64,000 nucleotides of DNA. Origin: JBFWMG01 sp050251715. Its GTDB lineage: Bacteria > Desulfobacterota > Desulfovibrionia > Desulfovibrionales > Desulfovibrionaceae. The notes beneath the pieces are model-generated. The model had not been told where the DNA came from, did not search any database, and worked only from the letters and a program-made list of their open reading frames with translations. The position numbers were made by a program, and so were the translations under genes. Below, piece after piece: positions 17,701 to 25,493 of this stretch. Numbering within the stretch: the stretch's first letter is position 1; each line of letters begins with the position of its first letter. Location of the stretch: the NCBI GenBank assembly GCA_050251715.1, contig JBFWMG010000003.1:124001-188000 (forward strand). Reading direction: 5' to 3'.

Positions 17701-18441
17701 ATGGCAGGTCACAGTAAATGGCACAACATCATGCACCGCAAGGGGCGGCAGGACGCCAGGCGCGGCAAACTGTTCACCAAGGCGGCCAAGGAAATCATCA
17801 TCGCGGCCAAGGGCGGCGGCGATCCGACCATGAACGCCCGCCTGCGCGCGGCCATTGCCGCCGCCAAGGCGGTCAACCTGCCCAAGGACAAGATCGACAC
17901 CGCGATCAAGAAGGGCACGGGCGAACTGGGCGGCGCGGCCTATGAAGAGATTTTGTACGAAGGGTACGGGCCCGGCGGCGTGGCGCTGCTCATCGAAACC
18001 GCCACGGACAACCGCAACCGCACCGTGGCCGAGGTGCGCCACATCCTGAGCAAGGGCGGCGGCTCCATGGGCGAGGCCGGATGCGTGGGCTGGATGTTCG
18101 ACCGCAAGGGCGTGCTCACCTTCGACAAGTCCCTGACCGAGGACCAGCTCATGGAAGTGGGCCTGGAAGCGGGCGTGGAAGACATCATCGACGACGGCGA
18201 CTCCTGGGAGCTGCGCACCGCGCCCGAAGACCTGGAAGCCGCGCAGAAGGCCTTTGACGCCGCCGGGCTGGCCTATGAAAGCGCCGAGATCACCCGCGTG
18301 GCCAAGACCGAGGTGGCCGTGGACGTGGATGCCGGGCGCAAGCTGCTGCGGCTCATGGACGCGCTGGAAGACAACGACGACGTCCAGAACGTGCACGGCA
18401 ATTTCGATCTGCCCGACGAGCTGATGGCTGAAATGGATTAG
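17701..18441 (+). CDS. yebC: YebC/PmpR family translation/transcription factor
   Basis: This protein is 246 residues from the ATG after AAGGAGGATTT, starting MAGHSKWHNIMHRKGRQD, the invariant family start. It has the full three-domain length (about 245), with the conserved EILYEGYGPGGVALLIE near residue 82 and GGGSMGEAGCVGWMF near 120. YebC proteins are cytosolic. Members are described as DNA-binding regulators, and others help ribosomes through proline stretches. Placement ahead of ruvC is the classic yebC-ruvC arrangement. Confidence 0.95.
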   Translation: MAGHSKWHNIMHRKGRQDARRGKLFTKAAKEIIIAAKGGGDPTMNARLRAAIAAAKAVNLPKDKIDTAIKKGTGELGGAAYEEILYEGYGPGGVALLIETATDNRNRTVAEVRHILSKGGGSMGEAGCVGWMFDRKGVLTFDKSLTEDQLMEVGLEAGVEDIIDDGDSWELRTAPEDLEAAQKAFDAAGLAYESAEITRVAKTEVAVDVDAGRKLLRLMDALEDNDDVQNVHGNFDLPDELMAEMD

Positions 18442-18448
18442 TTTTTTC

Positions 18449-18478
18449 GCCGGGGGACGGCGCGCGCCGTCCCCCGGC
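18449..18478. terminator. 30-bp perfect palindrome between yebC and ruvC
   Basis: GCCGGGGGACGGCGC is followed directly by its exact reverse complement, giving a 15-bp potential stem with no spacer. A T6 run lies on its upstream side (18442-18447), so it is not a classical terminator in either direction. It could attenuate yebC-ruvC read-through or be a cruciform. Confidence 0.5.
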
Positions 18479-18507
18479 GCATCAAACCCACGGAGTCCGG
18501 CCCGCCT

Positions 18508-19041
18508 ATGGCCACCCCTTCCCCGCAGGCCGTTGCGAACGGCGACATCATCGTCCTGGGCCTTGACCCGGGCTCCAACGTCACCGGGTATGGCCTGGTG
18601 GCCGAGCGGTCGGGGCAGGTGCGCCTGCTCGAGGCGGGCACCATCCGCACCCGGCAGGCCGACGAGGCCGCCGCGCGTCTGGCCACCATCTTTTCCAGGG
18701 TTTCCACCCTCATCACCGCGTACCAGCCCCACGAGGCCGCCATTGAGAACGTGTTCGTGGCGCACAACGTTGCCTCGGCGCTCAAGCTGGGCCAGGCGCG
18801 GGGCGCGGCGCTGGCCGCGTGCGGCGTGCACGGCCTGGCGGTCAGCGGCTACGAGCCCACCAAGGTCAAGAAGAGTCTGGTGGGCGTGGGCCGCGCCGAA
18901 AAGGAGCAGGTCGCGTTCATGGTGGCCCAGATTCTGGGCCAGAAGAATCCCAAATGGGCCAAGGACGCCAGCGACGCCCTGGCCATCGCCATCTGCCACC
19001 TCAACACCCGCCGTTTCAACCGCCTGACCAGCGCGTCTTGA
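18508..19041 (+). CDS. ruvC: Crossover junction endodeoxyribonuclease RuvC
   Basis: This 177-residue protein carries the four acidic catalytic residues of RuvC: Asp in LGLDPGSNVTGYG, Glu in AAIENVFVAHN, and two Asp in WAKDASDALAIAICH. Length and motif order match the Holliday junction resolvase. ruvA and ruvB do not follow; the next region is the noncoding flank of the variable-protein locus. Confidence 0.95.
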   Translation: MATPSPQAVANGDIIVLGLDPGSNVTGYGLVAERSGQVRLLEAGTIRTRQADEAAARLATIFSRVSTLITAYQPHEAAIENVFVAHNVASALKLGQARGAALAACGVHGLAVSGYEPTKVKKSLVGVGRAEKEQVAFMVAQILGQKNPKWAKDASDALAIAICHLNTRRFNRLTSAS

Positions 19042-19249
19042 TCGCTGCCGTTGCAGCCGCCTGACCGGCGCGCCCTGACCGCCGCCGCTTGCACTGCCTG
19101 ACACGTTCCCGGCCCGCCGCGCGGCGGGGTTCCGTCTCTTTGCCGCCGCGATGCGGTTCTCTTTCCAATGCCTTCAAGGTATTGTGCCGCATGTCTAGAA
19201 AAGTTCTAGATGTTGTTGAGAACCCGTCTTACCGGTTTTGGCGCGTCGC

Positions 19250-19496
19250 AGCGGTCCCATGTCGGGCCATTTCCCATATATGCGAAAGCGACACCAGCGT
19301 TTTTTGAAAACGCTGGGAAAACGCCGAAAAACCTGCCGCATATATGCGCCCCAAACCACGCGTGCCCACATAGTACATATATATGCTGCGCATATATGGG
19401 CACGCGTACGTCAAAGAAAACGACAGAAGACACGGAAAAAGAAAGGCCGCTTTCCAGCGGCCCTTCCAAAAGGTAAAAAGGATAGAAGCCAAAAGG
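19250..19496 (-). repeat. Conserved 3' flank, copy A, of the variable-protein genes
   Basis: This noncoding segment downstream of the first variable-protein gene matches 22198-22444 without indels at a constant offset of 2948 bp, at about 95 percent identity by eye. It contains several inverted repeats: CCAGCGTTTT/AAAACGCTGG near 19291-19313, the CGCGTGCCCA/TGGGCACGCG arms around 19359-19406, repeated CATATATG words, and a GGCCGCT stem-loop. Together with the ruvC tail (19042-19249) this fills the gap between ruvC and the gene; no ORF was found. Confidence 0.8.
19445..19462 (-). terminator. 7-bp stem, GGAA tetraloop, 34 nt past variable gene A
   Basis: On the minus strand GGCCGCT-GGAA-AGCGGCC is followed by TTTCTTTTT, so it can terminate the gene. 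It also resembles the short stem-loops with GRNA-type loops found downstream of DGR variable regions, which assist mutagenic homing. Both roles are possible. Confidence 0.6.
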
Positions 19497-21995
19497 TCAG
19501 TTTGTTCTGGAAAGGCGAAAGCCGTAGATGCGACCCGCGCTCGAAGGGGTAATCCTGCCGCGATTGGCTGATCGAGCGTCCCATGGACTGTAGTGCCAAC
19601 TGCCACCACGGAGCACGCGGCGTGATCCACGTTCAGGGCCAGTGGGATTGGCCCGGAGGCTGCTGGTGTAGTAGTGGTCGCCGTACCAGTCCTGGCACCA
19701 CTCCCACACGTTTCCCGACATATCGTACAGCCCCAGCCCGTTGGGAGCCTTGCCGCCCACAGGGTGCGTCTTCCCGCCGCTGTTGCCGTCATGCCACGCC
19801 ACGCGGTCCACATCCTCGCCACCGGCGTAGGTCTCGGCCTTGCCGCCGCTGCGCGCCGCATATTCCCATTCCGCCTCTGTGGGCAGACGGAACCCGCCGT
19901 TCCCTTTGCCGTTCAGCCTGCGGATGAACTCCTGGGCATCGTCCCAGGAAACCGACTCGACCGGGTTGCGGTCGCCCTTGAAGTGGGAAGGATTGTTGTC
20001 CATGACCTTGGTCCACTCCGCCTGCGTCACCGCGTACTTCCCCAGCCAGAACCCGTCCACGCACACCTCATGCACGGGCTTTTCGTCACTGCCACAGTTG
20101 TCGCTGCCCATCCGGAAGCAGCCGCCCGGCACCCACACGAACTCCATGCCTGTGGTCGGGTCGGTCCAGGTCTTGGCCGAGGGCGATTGCCCGCCCCCAG
20201 CCGGAGGCTCGTCGGGATTCGAGGCCGGGGTCTCCTGTTCGAGCTGGGCCAATATACCATTGACCGTCTTCTTCAGATTCCTGCACGCCTCCTCCACCCC
20301 CGCCCGCCCCCGCAGTTTCCGCTGCTTGGCCTTCACCACGCGCCATCTCCAAAAGCCGCCGCTTAAAGCCATGAACAGCAGCACGCCGCCCAGAAGGGTG
20401 GGGGAAACAGGCAGCGGCAGCCGTCCCAACGTGTCCTGCAAGATGCCCGAAGCGCCTGCGAGAGACGATGCCGGGGGCGGGGCGGTCGTGGACCCTGACG
20501 CCGCTGCGCCGGTGGCCGCGTCCTGCCCGTGGCCGGGCGCGTTGCGCACTTCGGTCTCGAACAGCACGCCCACCTCGACCTCCGGGCCTGTGGCTCCGGA
20601 CTGGCTCCGCAAATAGGCCAGCCGAAAACGGCGGATCTTGGCCGGGGCGTTGCCGACCGTGTTCCGGTCGTCCTTCAAGACTCCCTTTTCCACCTTGGCC
20701 TCGGCCTCGGAAAAATGCCGCTTGGCCTCGTCGCGCACGGCGTCCAGCGCGGTCAGCACCAGTTCGATGGCGTTGGCCTGCGCAGACATGTCCCGGCCGG
20801 TCCTGCCCACGTCGCGCTTGAAGGCGTAGCGGCGGAACACGTTCACTTCCTTTTCCAGCGCGGCCTGCGCCGCCACCGCGTCCCCGTTGTAGCGGGCAAG
20901 GTTTTGGGTCGCGGCATCCAGGGCGGCCTGGGCCTTTTCCAGCTTCTTTTCCTGTTGCGGCAGATTCTTGTTCAGCCGGGCGATTTCGTTCGTCTTGTCC
21001 CGCACGGTTGCCTGCCAGGCCGTTGCCTTGCGCCGGTGGGCGTCCAGCGCGTCGCGCACGGCGGCGCGGGCGGCGGCGGTGGCGTCCGCGCCGCGCGAGA
21101 GCAGGGCGACGGCCCCGGTCCCTGCCACGGCCTTTTCCACGGCCTGGGCGTCGCATCCCGCCTGTTGCAGGAAGGCGCGCAGCTGGGGCAGGTCGCGCAC
21201 CACCCCGGCCCGGATGCCGTCCTGCGCCGCAGGGGGTGTTGCCCCGGCGGGCGCGTCCTTCAGGGGATAGAGCCGGAAGGTGACCAGGCGCACATAGCGC
21301 TGGCCGGACACGTAATGCTGCTTGGTGGCCACGGACTCGGCCACGCCCGCCGCGCGCCGCTCCACGGTGTCCCGGACCAGCACGCCGTCCTTCACCAGCG
21401 TGGTGGCGTCGATGTAGGTGAGCAGTTCGTCCACGGCCTCGGCGCTGCCCAGGCTGTCGGCACGGCCTTCCAGCCCGCCCAGGGTCTGGTTCCATGGCAC
21501 GTCGATCACCATGGCCACCACCACGTCGCCCACGGACTGGGTCGCCAACTGGAGCTTCAGCTTCGTGTCCAGGTCGGCCAGTTCCTTGCGGTGCTCGGCC
21601 ACCTGCTGCGTCAGGCTGGCGATGGTGCGGCGGGCGTTCTCGATGTCACCGGCCAGGCGGTCCGCGTCCTGGTGGTACTGCGCCACCTCTTCGCTGGTGT
21701 TGTTGCGCTTGCGCTTGGCCTGGTTGAGCCTCTCCCGGAGCGTGTCGAGTTTTGTCTGCACGTCCTGGGACATGGTTTCCGCGTCCTGTTCGGCCTGCCG
21801 TCTGGCGGCATCGGCCACGCTAGGGGCGTCGGGCCCGTCGGCGTACCGGTCCGTGATCTCCTTCTGGATGGCCGCCTTGACCGTGTCCGGGTCGTCGCCG
21901 GGCAGGTCGATCCAGCCGCCGTTGGCGGCGTGCGCCTGCGCGCCGAGCAGCAGGACGGCAAGGAGGAGGGTCAGGAAAGACATGCAATGCTTCAT
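19497..21995 (-). CDS. Secreted coiled-coil/FGE-sulfatase (CLec-fold) protein, DGR target A
   Basis: This protein is 832 residues from MKHCMSFLTL, the start shared with its paralogue. The signal peptide is residues 1-23 (AHA cleavage). Long coiled coils run about 60-165 and 340-420. A transmembrane helix lies near 545-565 (TLLGGVLLFMALSGGFW). A formylglycine-generating-enzyme/C-type-lectin-fold domain follows from about 605 to the end (GMEFVWVPGGCFRMGS, FRLPTEAEWEYAARSG, GNVWEWCQDWYGDHY). The last 45 residues form RVLRGGSW, variable sites, RSANR, variable sites and GFRL, the layout of DGR variable proteins. It probably displays a diversifiable ligand-binding tip outside the inner membrane. 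Enzymatic FGE activity is unlikely and untested. Confidence 0.85.
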   Translation of the reverse strand: MKHCMSFLTLLLAVLLLGAQAHAANGGWIDLPGDDPDTVKAAIQKEITDRYADGPDAPSVADAARRQAEQDAETMSQDVQTKLDTLRERLNQAKRKRNNTSEEVAQYHQDADRLAGDIENARRTIASLTQQVAEHRKELADLDTKLKLQLATQSVGDVVVAMVIDVPWNQTLGGLEGRADSLGSAEAVDELLTYIDATTLVKDGVLVRDTVERRAAGVAESVATKQHYVSGQRYVRLVTFRLYPLKDAPAGATPPAAQDGIRAGVVRDLPQLRAFLQQAGCDAQAVEKAVAGTGAVALLSRGADATAAARAAVRDALDAHRRKATAWQATVRDKTNEIARLNKNLPQQEKKLEKAQAALDAATQNLARYNGDAVAAQAALEKEVNVFRRYAFKRDVGRTGRDMSAQANAIELVLTALDAVRDEAKRHFSEAEAKVEKGVLKDDRNTVGNAPAKIRRFRLAYLRSQSGATGPEVEVGVLFETEVRNAPGHGQDAATGAAASGSTTAPPPASSLAGASGILQDTLGRLPLPVSPTLLGGVLLFMALSGGFWRWRVVKAKQRKLRGRAGVEEACRNLKKTVNGILAQLEQETPASNPDEPPAGGGQSPSAKTWTDPTTGMEFVWVPGGCFRMGSDNCGSDEKPVHEVCVDGFWLGKYAVTQAEWTKVMDNNPSHFKGDRNPVESVSWDDAQEFIRRLNGKGNGGFRLPTEAEWEYAARSGGKAETYAGGEDVDRVAWHDGNSGGKTHPVGGKAPNGLGLYDMSGNVWEWCQDWYGDHYYTSSLRANPTGPERGSRRVLRGGSWHYSPWDARSANRGRITPSSAGRIYGFRLSRTN
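19509..19625 (-). other. Putative DGR variable region A (VR1)
   Basis: These are the 3'-terminal codons of variable gene A. Compared with VR2, codons that change the amino acid mostly keep a pyrimidine third base while bases 1 and 2 differ (CAC/GCC, TAC/AAC, GAC/TAC, ATT/GGT, CGC/GAC, ATC/GGC, AGC/GAC). Four synonymous differences all have A here (TCA, CGA, CCA, TCA). This is what adenine-directed mutagenesis from AAC/AAT template codons produces. Confidence 0.8.
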
Positions 21996-22038
21996 GCGGC
22001 ACCTGCGGAAGAATGGGGCGTTTGAAATCACGGCAAAA

Positions 22039-22067
22039 TGTATAGGTGAGTGCGGAGAGAAAATCAA
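22039..22067 (-). promoter_or_regulatory. Sigma70-like promoter of variable gene A
   Basis: On the minus strand TTGATT and TATACA are separated by exactly 17 bp, about 45 bp before the start codon. The same boxes and spacing recur upstream of variable gene B. Confidence 0.65.
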
Positions 22068-22197
22068 ACGGTGCATGAGGAGCCTTTGATGGCCTGGGCA
22101 ACCCGCCATGCCGCGCGCGCGGCACCTCGGCGTCTTTGCGCGGAGGGGCGTGGCGTTTGGGAGGCTGTGTCCGCGTCGTTGCCGGATAGGGCATCAC

Positions 22198-22444
22198 AAC
22201 GGTCCCATGGCGTGCTAATCGCCATATATGCGAAAGCGACACCAGCGTTTTTTGAAAACGCTGGAAGAACCGCGAAAAACCTGCCGCATATATGCGCCCC
22301 AAACCATGCGTGCCCACATAGTCCATATATATGTTGCGCATATATGGGCACGCGTACGACAAAGAAAACGACAGAAGACACGGAAAAAGAAAGGCCGCTG
22401 TCCAGCGGCCCTTCCAAAAGGTAAAAAGGCTAGAAGCCAAAAGG
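22198..22444 (-). repeat. Conserved 3' flank, copy B, of the variable-protein genes
   Basis: This is the counterpart of 19250-19496 at a constant offset of 2948 bp, with the same inverted repeats and CATATATG words. The stretch 21996-22444 between the two genes therefore holds the 5' region of gene A (promoter) and the 3' flank of gene B; no other gene was seen. Confidence 0.8.
22393..22410 (-). terminator. 7-bp stem-loop 34 nt past variable gene B
   Basis: On the minus strand GGCCGCT-GGAC-AGCGGCC is followed by a T-rich stretch, at the same 34-nt distance from the stop as in copy A. The loop differs by one base, but the stem is unchanged. Confidence 0.6.
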
Positions 22445-24682
22445 TCAGTTTGTTCTGAGAAGGCGAAAGCCGAGGCCGTCGTACGCGTCCGAAGGGGTAC
22501 CCCTGCTGCGATTGGCCGAACGCACGTACCCCGGCCCGTTGGCCCAACTGCCGCCACGGAGCACGCGGTCCGAGCCTCCGCCGGCGCCAGTGGGGTTGGA
22601 CCGGGGGCTGGAGGCATAGTAGCCGTCACCATACCAGTCCTGGCACCACTCCCACACGTTGCCCAGCATATCGTACAGGCCGAACGCGTTAGGACGAAAA
22701 CGGTCCACAGGAGCCGTCACGGCATACCCATCGTCACAGTCGTGCATCGTCCAACCCGACCACTGGCGTTTCGCCGTCCGGTCGGCGACGTTGGCGTACC
22801 CACAGGCTTGGCCGGGATCATCCCCCCAGTACCGTGCGCTCTCGGTCCCCGCCCTGGCCGCGTACTCCCACTCCGCCTCCGTGGGCAGCCGGAACCGCCC
22901 GTTCCCCTTGCCCGACAGCCACGCGGCATACGCCGTGGCATCCTCCCAGGAGACAGACACCACGGGCTGGTCCTGGCCGTTCAGCGAATGGCCATTGAAC
23001 ATCTTACTGTCATGGCCGGACTTGAAGGCGCGGTATTGCGCGTTGGTCACCTCGTACTTGCCCATCCAGAATCCGTCTACACATACGTCATGGACCGGCC
23101 CTTCATCATTGTCGCGATCCTTTTCCGACGCCGGGCTGCCCATCCGGAAACACCCGCCCGGCACCCACACGAACTCCATGCCCGTGGCCGGGTCGGTCCA
23201 GGTCTTGCCCGAGGGGGCTTCGCTACCGGTGTCCGCCGCCTCGGTCTCGAACAGCACGCCGATTTCCAGTTCCCGTTCCCCGACGCCGGGCACATCCTTG
23301 ACATAGGCAAGCCTGAAGCGGCGGATGCGGGCCGACAGATGCCCGCTCTGTTCCGTATGGCTGGCCAGCTTCCCATTCTCCACGCGGGTCGTGGTGTCGG
23401 CCAGATGTTGCTTGGCGTCCGCCCGCACCGTGTCCAGCGTGGCGAGGATCAGGTCAATGGCGTTCGTGGCCAGATTCCGTTCCCAACCCACCGGCGCCTT
23501 TTTGTTCCGGAACGTGTAGCTCCGAAAGGCCTTCACCGCCTTGTCCAGTTCGGTCTGGGCCGTGTTGGCCTGGGTGTCCTGCCGGGCCAAGGTGCGGCTT
23601 TCCGACGCAAGGTCGGCCTCGGCCTTGGCCAGTTTGTCCTGGCGGCTTTTCCCCTCCTCACCCAGCCGCACGATGGCCTCCGTCAACTCGTCCTTCTTGA
23701 GGCGCAACTGGCGCATCTTGCTTTCCTGAATCTCCATGAAGTCCTGGATGATCCCCTGGGCGTCGCGGGTGTTGGCGTCGGCGCTCGCCAGCATGTCCGC
23801 CACCCCCTGCTCCTTGACCACCTGGTCGATGGTCTTGTCCGCAAGTCCCGCGCCCTTCAAAAACGCGCGCAACGCCCCCATGTCGCGCACCACAGCGGCC
23901 TTGACACCCCCGTCGTTGGCCGTGGCCGTGGACCGGTCCAACGGCTCCTGGAGCGGGAAGAGCCCAAACCGCTTCAGCCGCACGTACCTGCCGTTGGCGT
24001 AGGTCTGTTTTGTCGCCTGCGGCTTTGACTGCCCCGCCCGCCGGTTGATGATGCTGTCCCGCGTCACCATGCCGCGCTGGATCAACGTGGTGGATTCGAT
24101 GTGGTTCAACAATTCGTCCACGGCCTTCTGGCTGGCCATGACGTCGGCGCGATGCTCCATCTCCTTCTGGGTGGGCCCGTGAAAGTCCTTGATTTCAAAA
24201 ATCGCCACGGTCACGACGTCGCCAACGGACTCATCCTCCAACCGCCGCTTTTGGACGGTTTCCTGGTTCACGATCTCTTGCTTGCACTCCTCCAGTTGCC
24301 GGGTGGTTGCCGCAAGGCTTTTCTGGGTGTTCGCAAGATTGACGGCGAGAGCGTCCCGGCGTTCCGTGAGCTGCGTCACCAGTTCACTGAACTCGTCACG
24401 TTTGCGCTTGGTCCGGGAGAGCGTCGTCTTGAGCGCGCTGATGTTTTCCTGCGCCTGCCGGGAGAGGTTTTGGGCATCGCTCTTGGCCGTGCGCATGGCC
24501 TCGTCGGCCTCGCCTTGGGAGTCGAGGTGCGCGTATGTGTCCACCTCCGCCGCAATGGCCGCCTTGACCGTGTCCGGGTCGTCGCCGGGCAGGTCGATCC
24601 ATGCACCGTTGGCGGCGTGCGCCTGCGCGCCGAGCAGCAGGACGGCAAGGAGGAGGGTCAGGAAAGACATGCAATGCTTCAT
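22445..24682 (-). CDS. Secreted coiled-coil/FGE-sulfatase (CLec-fold) protein, DGR target B
   Basis: This 745-residue paralogue of target A has an almost identical signal peptide (MKHCMSFLTLLLAVLLLG, AHA cleavage) and related coiled coils at about 55-165 and 335-410. The C-terminal FGE/CLec domain runs from about 500 to 745 (GMEFVWVPGGCFRMGS, FRLPTEAEWEYAARAG, GNVWEWCQDWYGDGY). Unlike A it has no transmembrane helix before the lectin-fold domain, so it is predicted periplasmic or secreted. The end RVLRGGSWANGPGYVRSANR and SRGTPSDAYDGLGFRL matches known DGR variable-region layout. Each gene has its own promoter. Confidence 0.85.
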   Translation of the reverse strand: MKHCMSFLTLLLAVLLLGAQAHAANGAWIDLPGDDPDTVKAAIAAEVDTYAHLDSQGEADEAMRTAKSDAQNLSRQAQENISALKTTLSRTKRKRDEFSELVTQLTERRDALAVNLANTQKSLAATTRQLEECKQEIVNQETVQKRRLEDESVGDVVTVAIFEIKDFHGPTQKEMEHRADVMASQKAVDELLNHIESTTLIQRGMVTRDSIINRRAGQSKPQATKQTYANGRYVRLKRFGLFPLQEPLDRSTATANDGGVKAAVVRDMGALRAFLKGAGLADKTIDQVVKEQGVADMLASADANTRDAQGIIQDFMEIQESKMRQLRLKKDELTEAIVRLGEEGKSRQDKLAKAEADLASESRTLARQDTQANTAQTELDKAVKAFRSYTFRNKKAPVGWERNLATNAIDLILATLDTVRADAKQHLADTTTRVENGKLASHTEQSGHLSARIRRFRLAYVKDVPGVGERELEIGVLFETEAADTGSEAPSGKTWTDPATGMEFVWVPGGCFRMGSPASEKDRDNDEGPVHDVCVDGFWMGKYEVTNAQYRAFKSGHDSKMFNGHSLNGQDQPVVSVSWEDATAYAAWLSGKGNGRFRLPTEAEWEYAARAGTESARYWGDDPGQACGYANVADRTAKRQWSGWTMHDCDDGYAVTAPVDRFRPNAFGLYDMLGNVWEWCQDWYGDGYYASSPRSNPTGAGGGSDRVLRGGSWANGPGYVRSANRSRGTPSDAYDGLGFRLLRTN
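22457..22573 (-). other. Putative DGR variable region B (VR2)
   Basis: This aligns without gaps to VR1. Of 15 codons that change amino acid between the two, 11 keep the same C or T third base while the first or second bases differ. Invariant codons cover the scaffold (RVLRGGSW, RSANR, TPS, GFRL). No template repeat was found elsewhere in the window. Confidence 0.8.
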
Positions 24683-24726
24683 GCGGCACCTGCGGACGTG
24701 TGGGGGCGTTTGGAATCACGGCACAA

Positions 24727-24755
24727 TGTATAGGGGAGTACGGAGAGAAAATCAA
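24727..24755 (-). promoter_or_regulatory. Sigma70-like promoter of variable gene B
   Basis: On the minus strand TTGATT and TATACA are separated by 17 bp. The region from here through the signal-peptide codons is nearly identical to the matching region of gene A, although the intervening protein-coding middles are diverged. Confidence 0.65.
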
Positions 24756-24886
24756 ACGGTGCATGATGTGTGCGGTAGCGGCGGCAAGGGCGCAGCCCCA
24801 CGGCGCGGCGCACGGGACAAGGGCGCGCCGCTTTCCAGCAGACCGCGCTGATGGGGAAAAATGGGGAGAGAAGGGCGGCGGGGGAT

Positions 24887-24925
24887 GGGCCACGGGCGGG
24901 AACATTCATTCCCCGCCCGTGGCCC
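24887..24925 (-). terminator. Hairpin downstream of fumarase beta subunit gene
   Basis: GGGCCACGGGCGGG and CCCGCCCGTGGCCC form a perfect 14-bp stem around an 11-nt loop, 14 bp past the stop. There is no clear T run, so it may be a Rho-assisted end or an RNA-stabilising hairpin. Confidence 0.6.
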
Positions 24926-24938
24926 GGAAGTTGGTTTT

Positions 24939-25493
24939 CTATTCCATCGCCTTGGCCAGATCGGGCTTGGCGTAGAGTTCGTTGCCGTGGCAGTCGTTGA
25001 TGACCAGCAGCGGGAAATCCGTGACCGTCAGTTCGCGGATGGCCTCGGGGCCAAGCTCCTCGTAGGCGATGACCTTGGCGTCCGCGATGCGCTGGGCCAG
25101 CAGCGCGCCCGCGCCGCCCGTGGCGCCGAAATAGACCGCCTTGTGGTCCTTGAGCGCCTGCTTGACCGCGTCGCTACGCTTGCCCTTGCCGATGGTGGCC
25201 TTGAGGCCCAGGCCGTGCAGGCGCGGGGCATAGCTGTCCATGCGGTAGCTGGTGGTCGGGCCCGCCGAGCCGATGGGCTTGCCGGGAGGGGCCGGGCTTG
25301 GGCCCACATAATAGATGGCCGAGCCGGTCAGCTCGAAGGGCAGGGGCTCGCCCTTGTCCAGGGTGTCCACCAGCCGTTTGTGCGCCGCGTCGCGGGCCGT
25401 GTAGATGGTGCCGGTCAAAAACACCACGTCGCCGCTTTGCAGCTGTTCGATGTCCGCGTCGGTAAGCGGTGTGTTCAGTCTGTATTCGGCCAT
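24939..25493 (-). CDS. Class I fumarate hydratase, beta (C-terminal) subunit
   Basis: This protein is 184 residues from MAEYRLNTPLTDADIEQL; its ATG overlaps the alpha subunit stop by one base (TAATG). Family motifs are GDVVFLTGTIYTARDAAHKRL, GPTTSYRMDSYAPRLHGLG and FGATGGAGALLAQRI. It pairs with the alpha subunit to hydrate fumarate to malate reversibly in the cytoplasm. The split two-gene form is typical of anaerobes. It lies downstream of frdCAB in the same direction, consistent with a fumarate/malate module. Confidence 0.93.
   Translation of the reverse strand: MAEYRLNTPLTDADIEQLQSGDVVFLTGTIYTARDAAHKRLVDTLDKGEPLPFELTGSAIYYVGPSPAPPGKPIGSAGPTTSYRMDSYAPRLHGLGLKATIGKGKRSDAVKQALKDHKAVYFGATGGAGALLAQRIADAKVIAYEELGPEAIRELTVTDFPLLVINDCHGNELYAKPDLAKAME

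Noticed and set aside
19042..24938. Search for a reverse transcriptase, Avd or template repeat near the variable genes
   Set aside because: No frame here or elsewhere in the window carries RT motifs, and no third copy of the variable-region sequence was found, so these components are not claimed.
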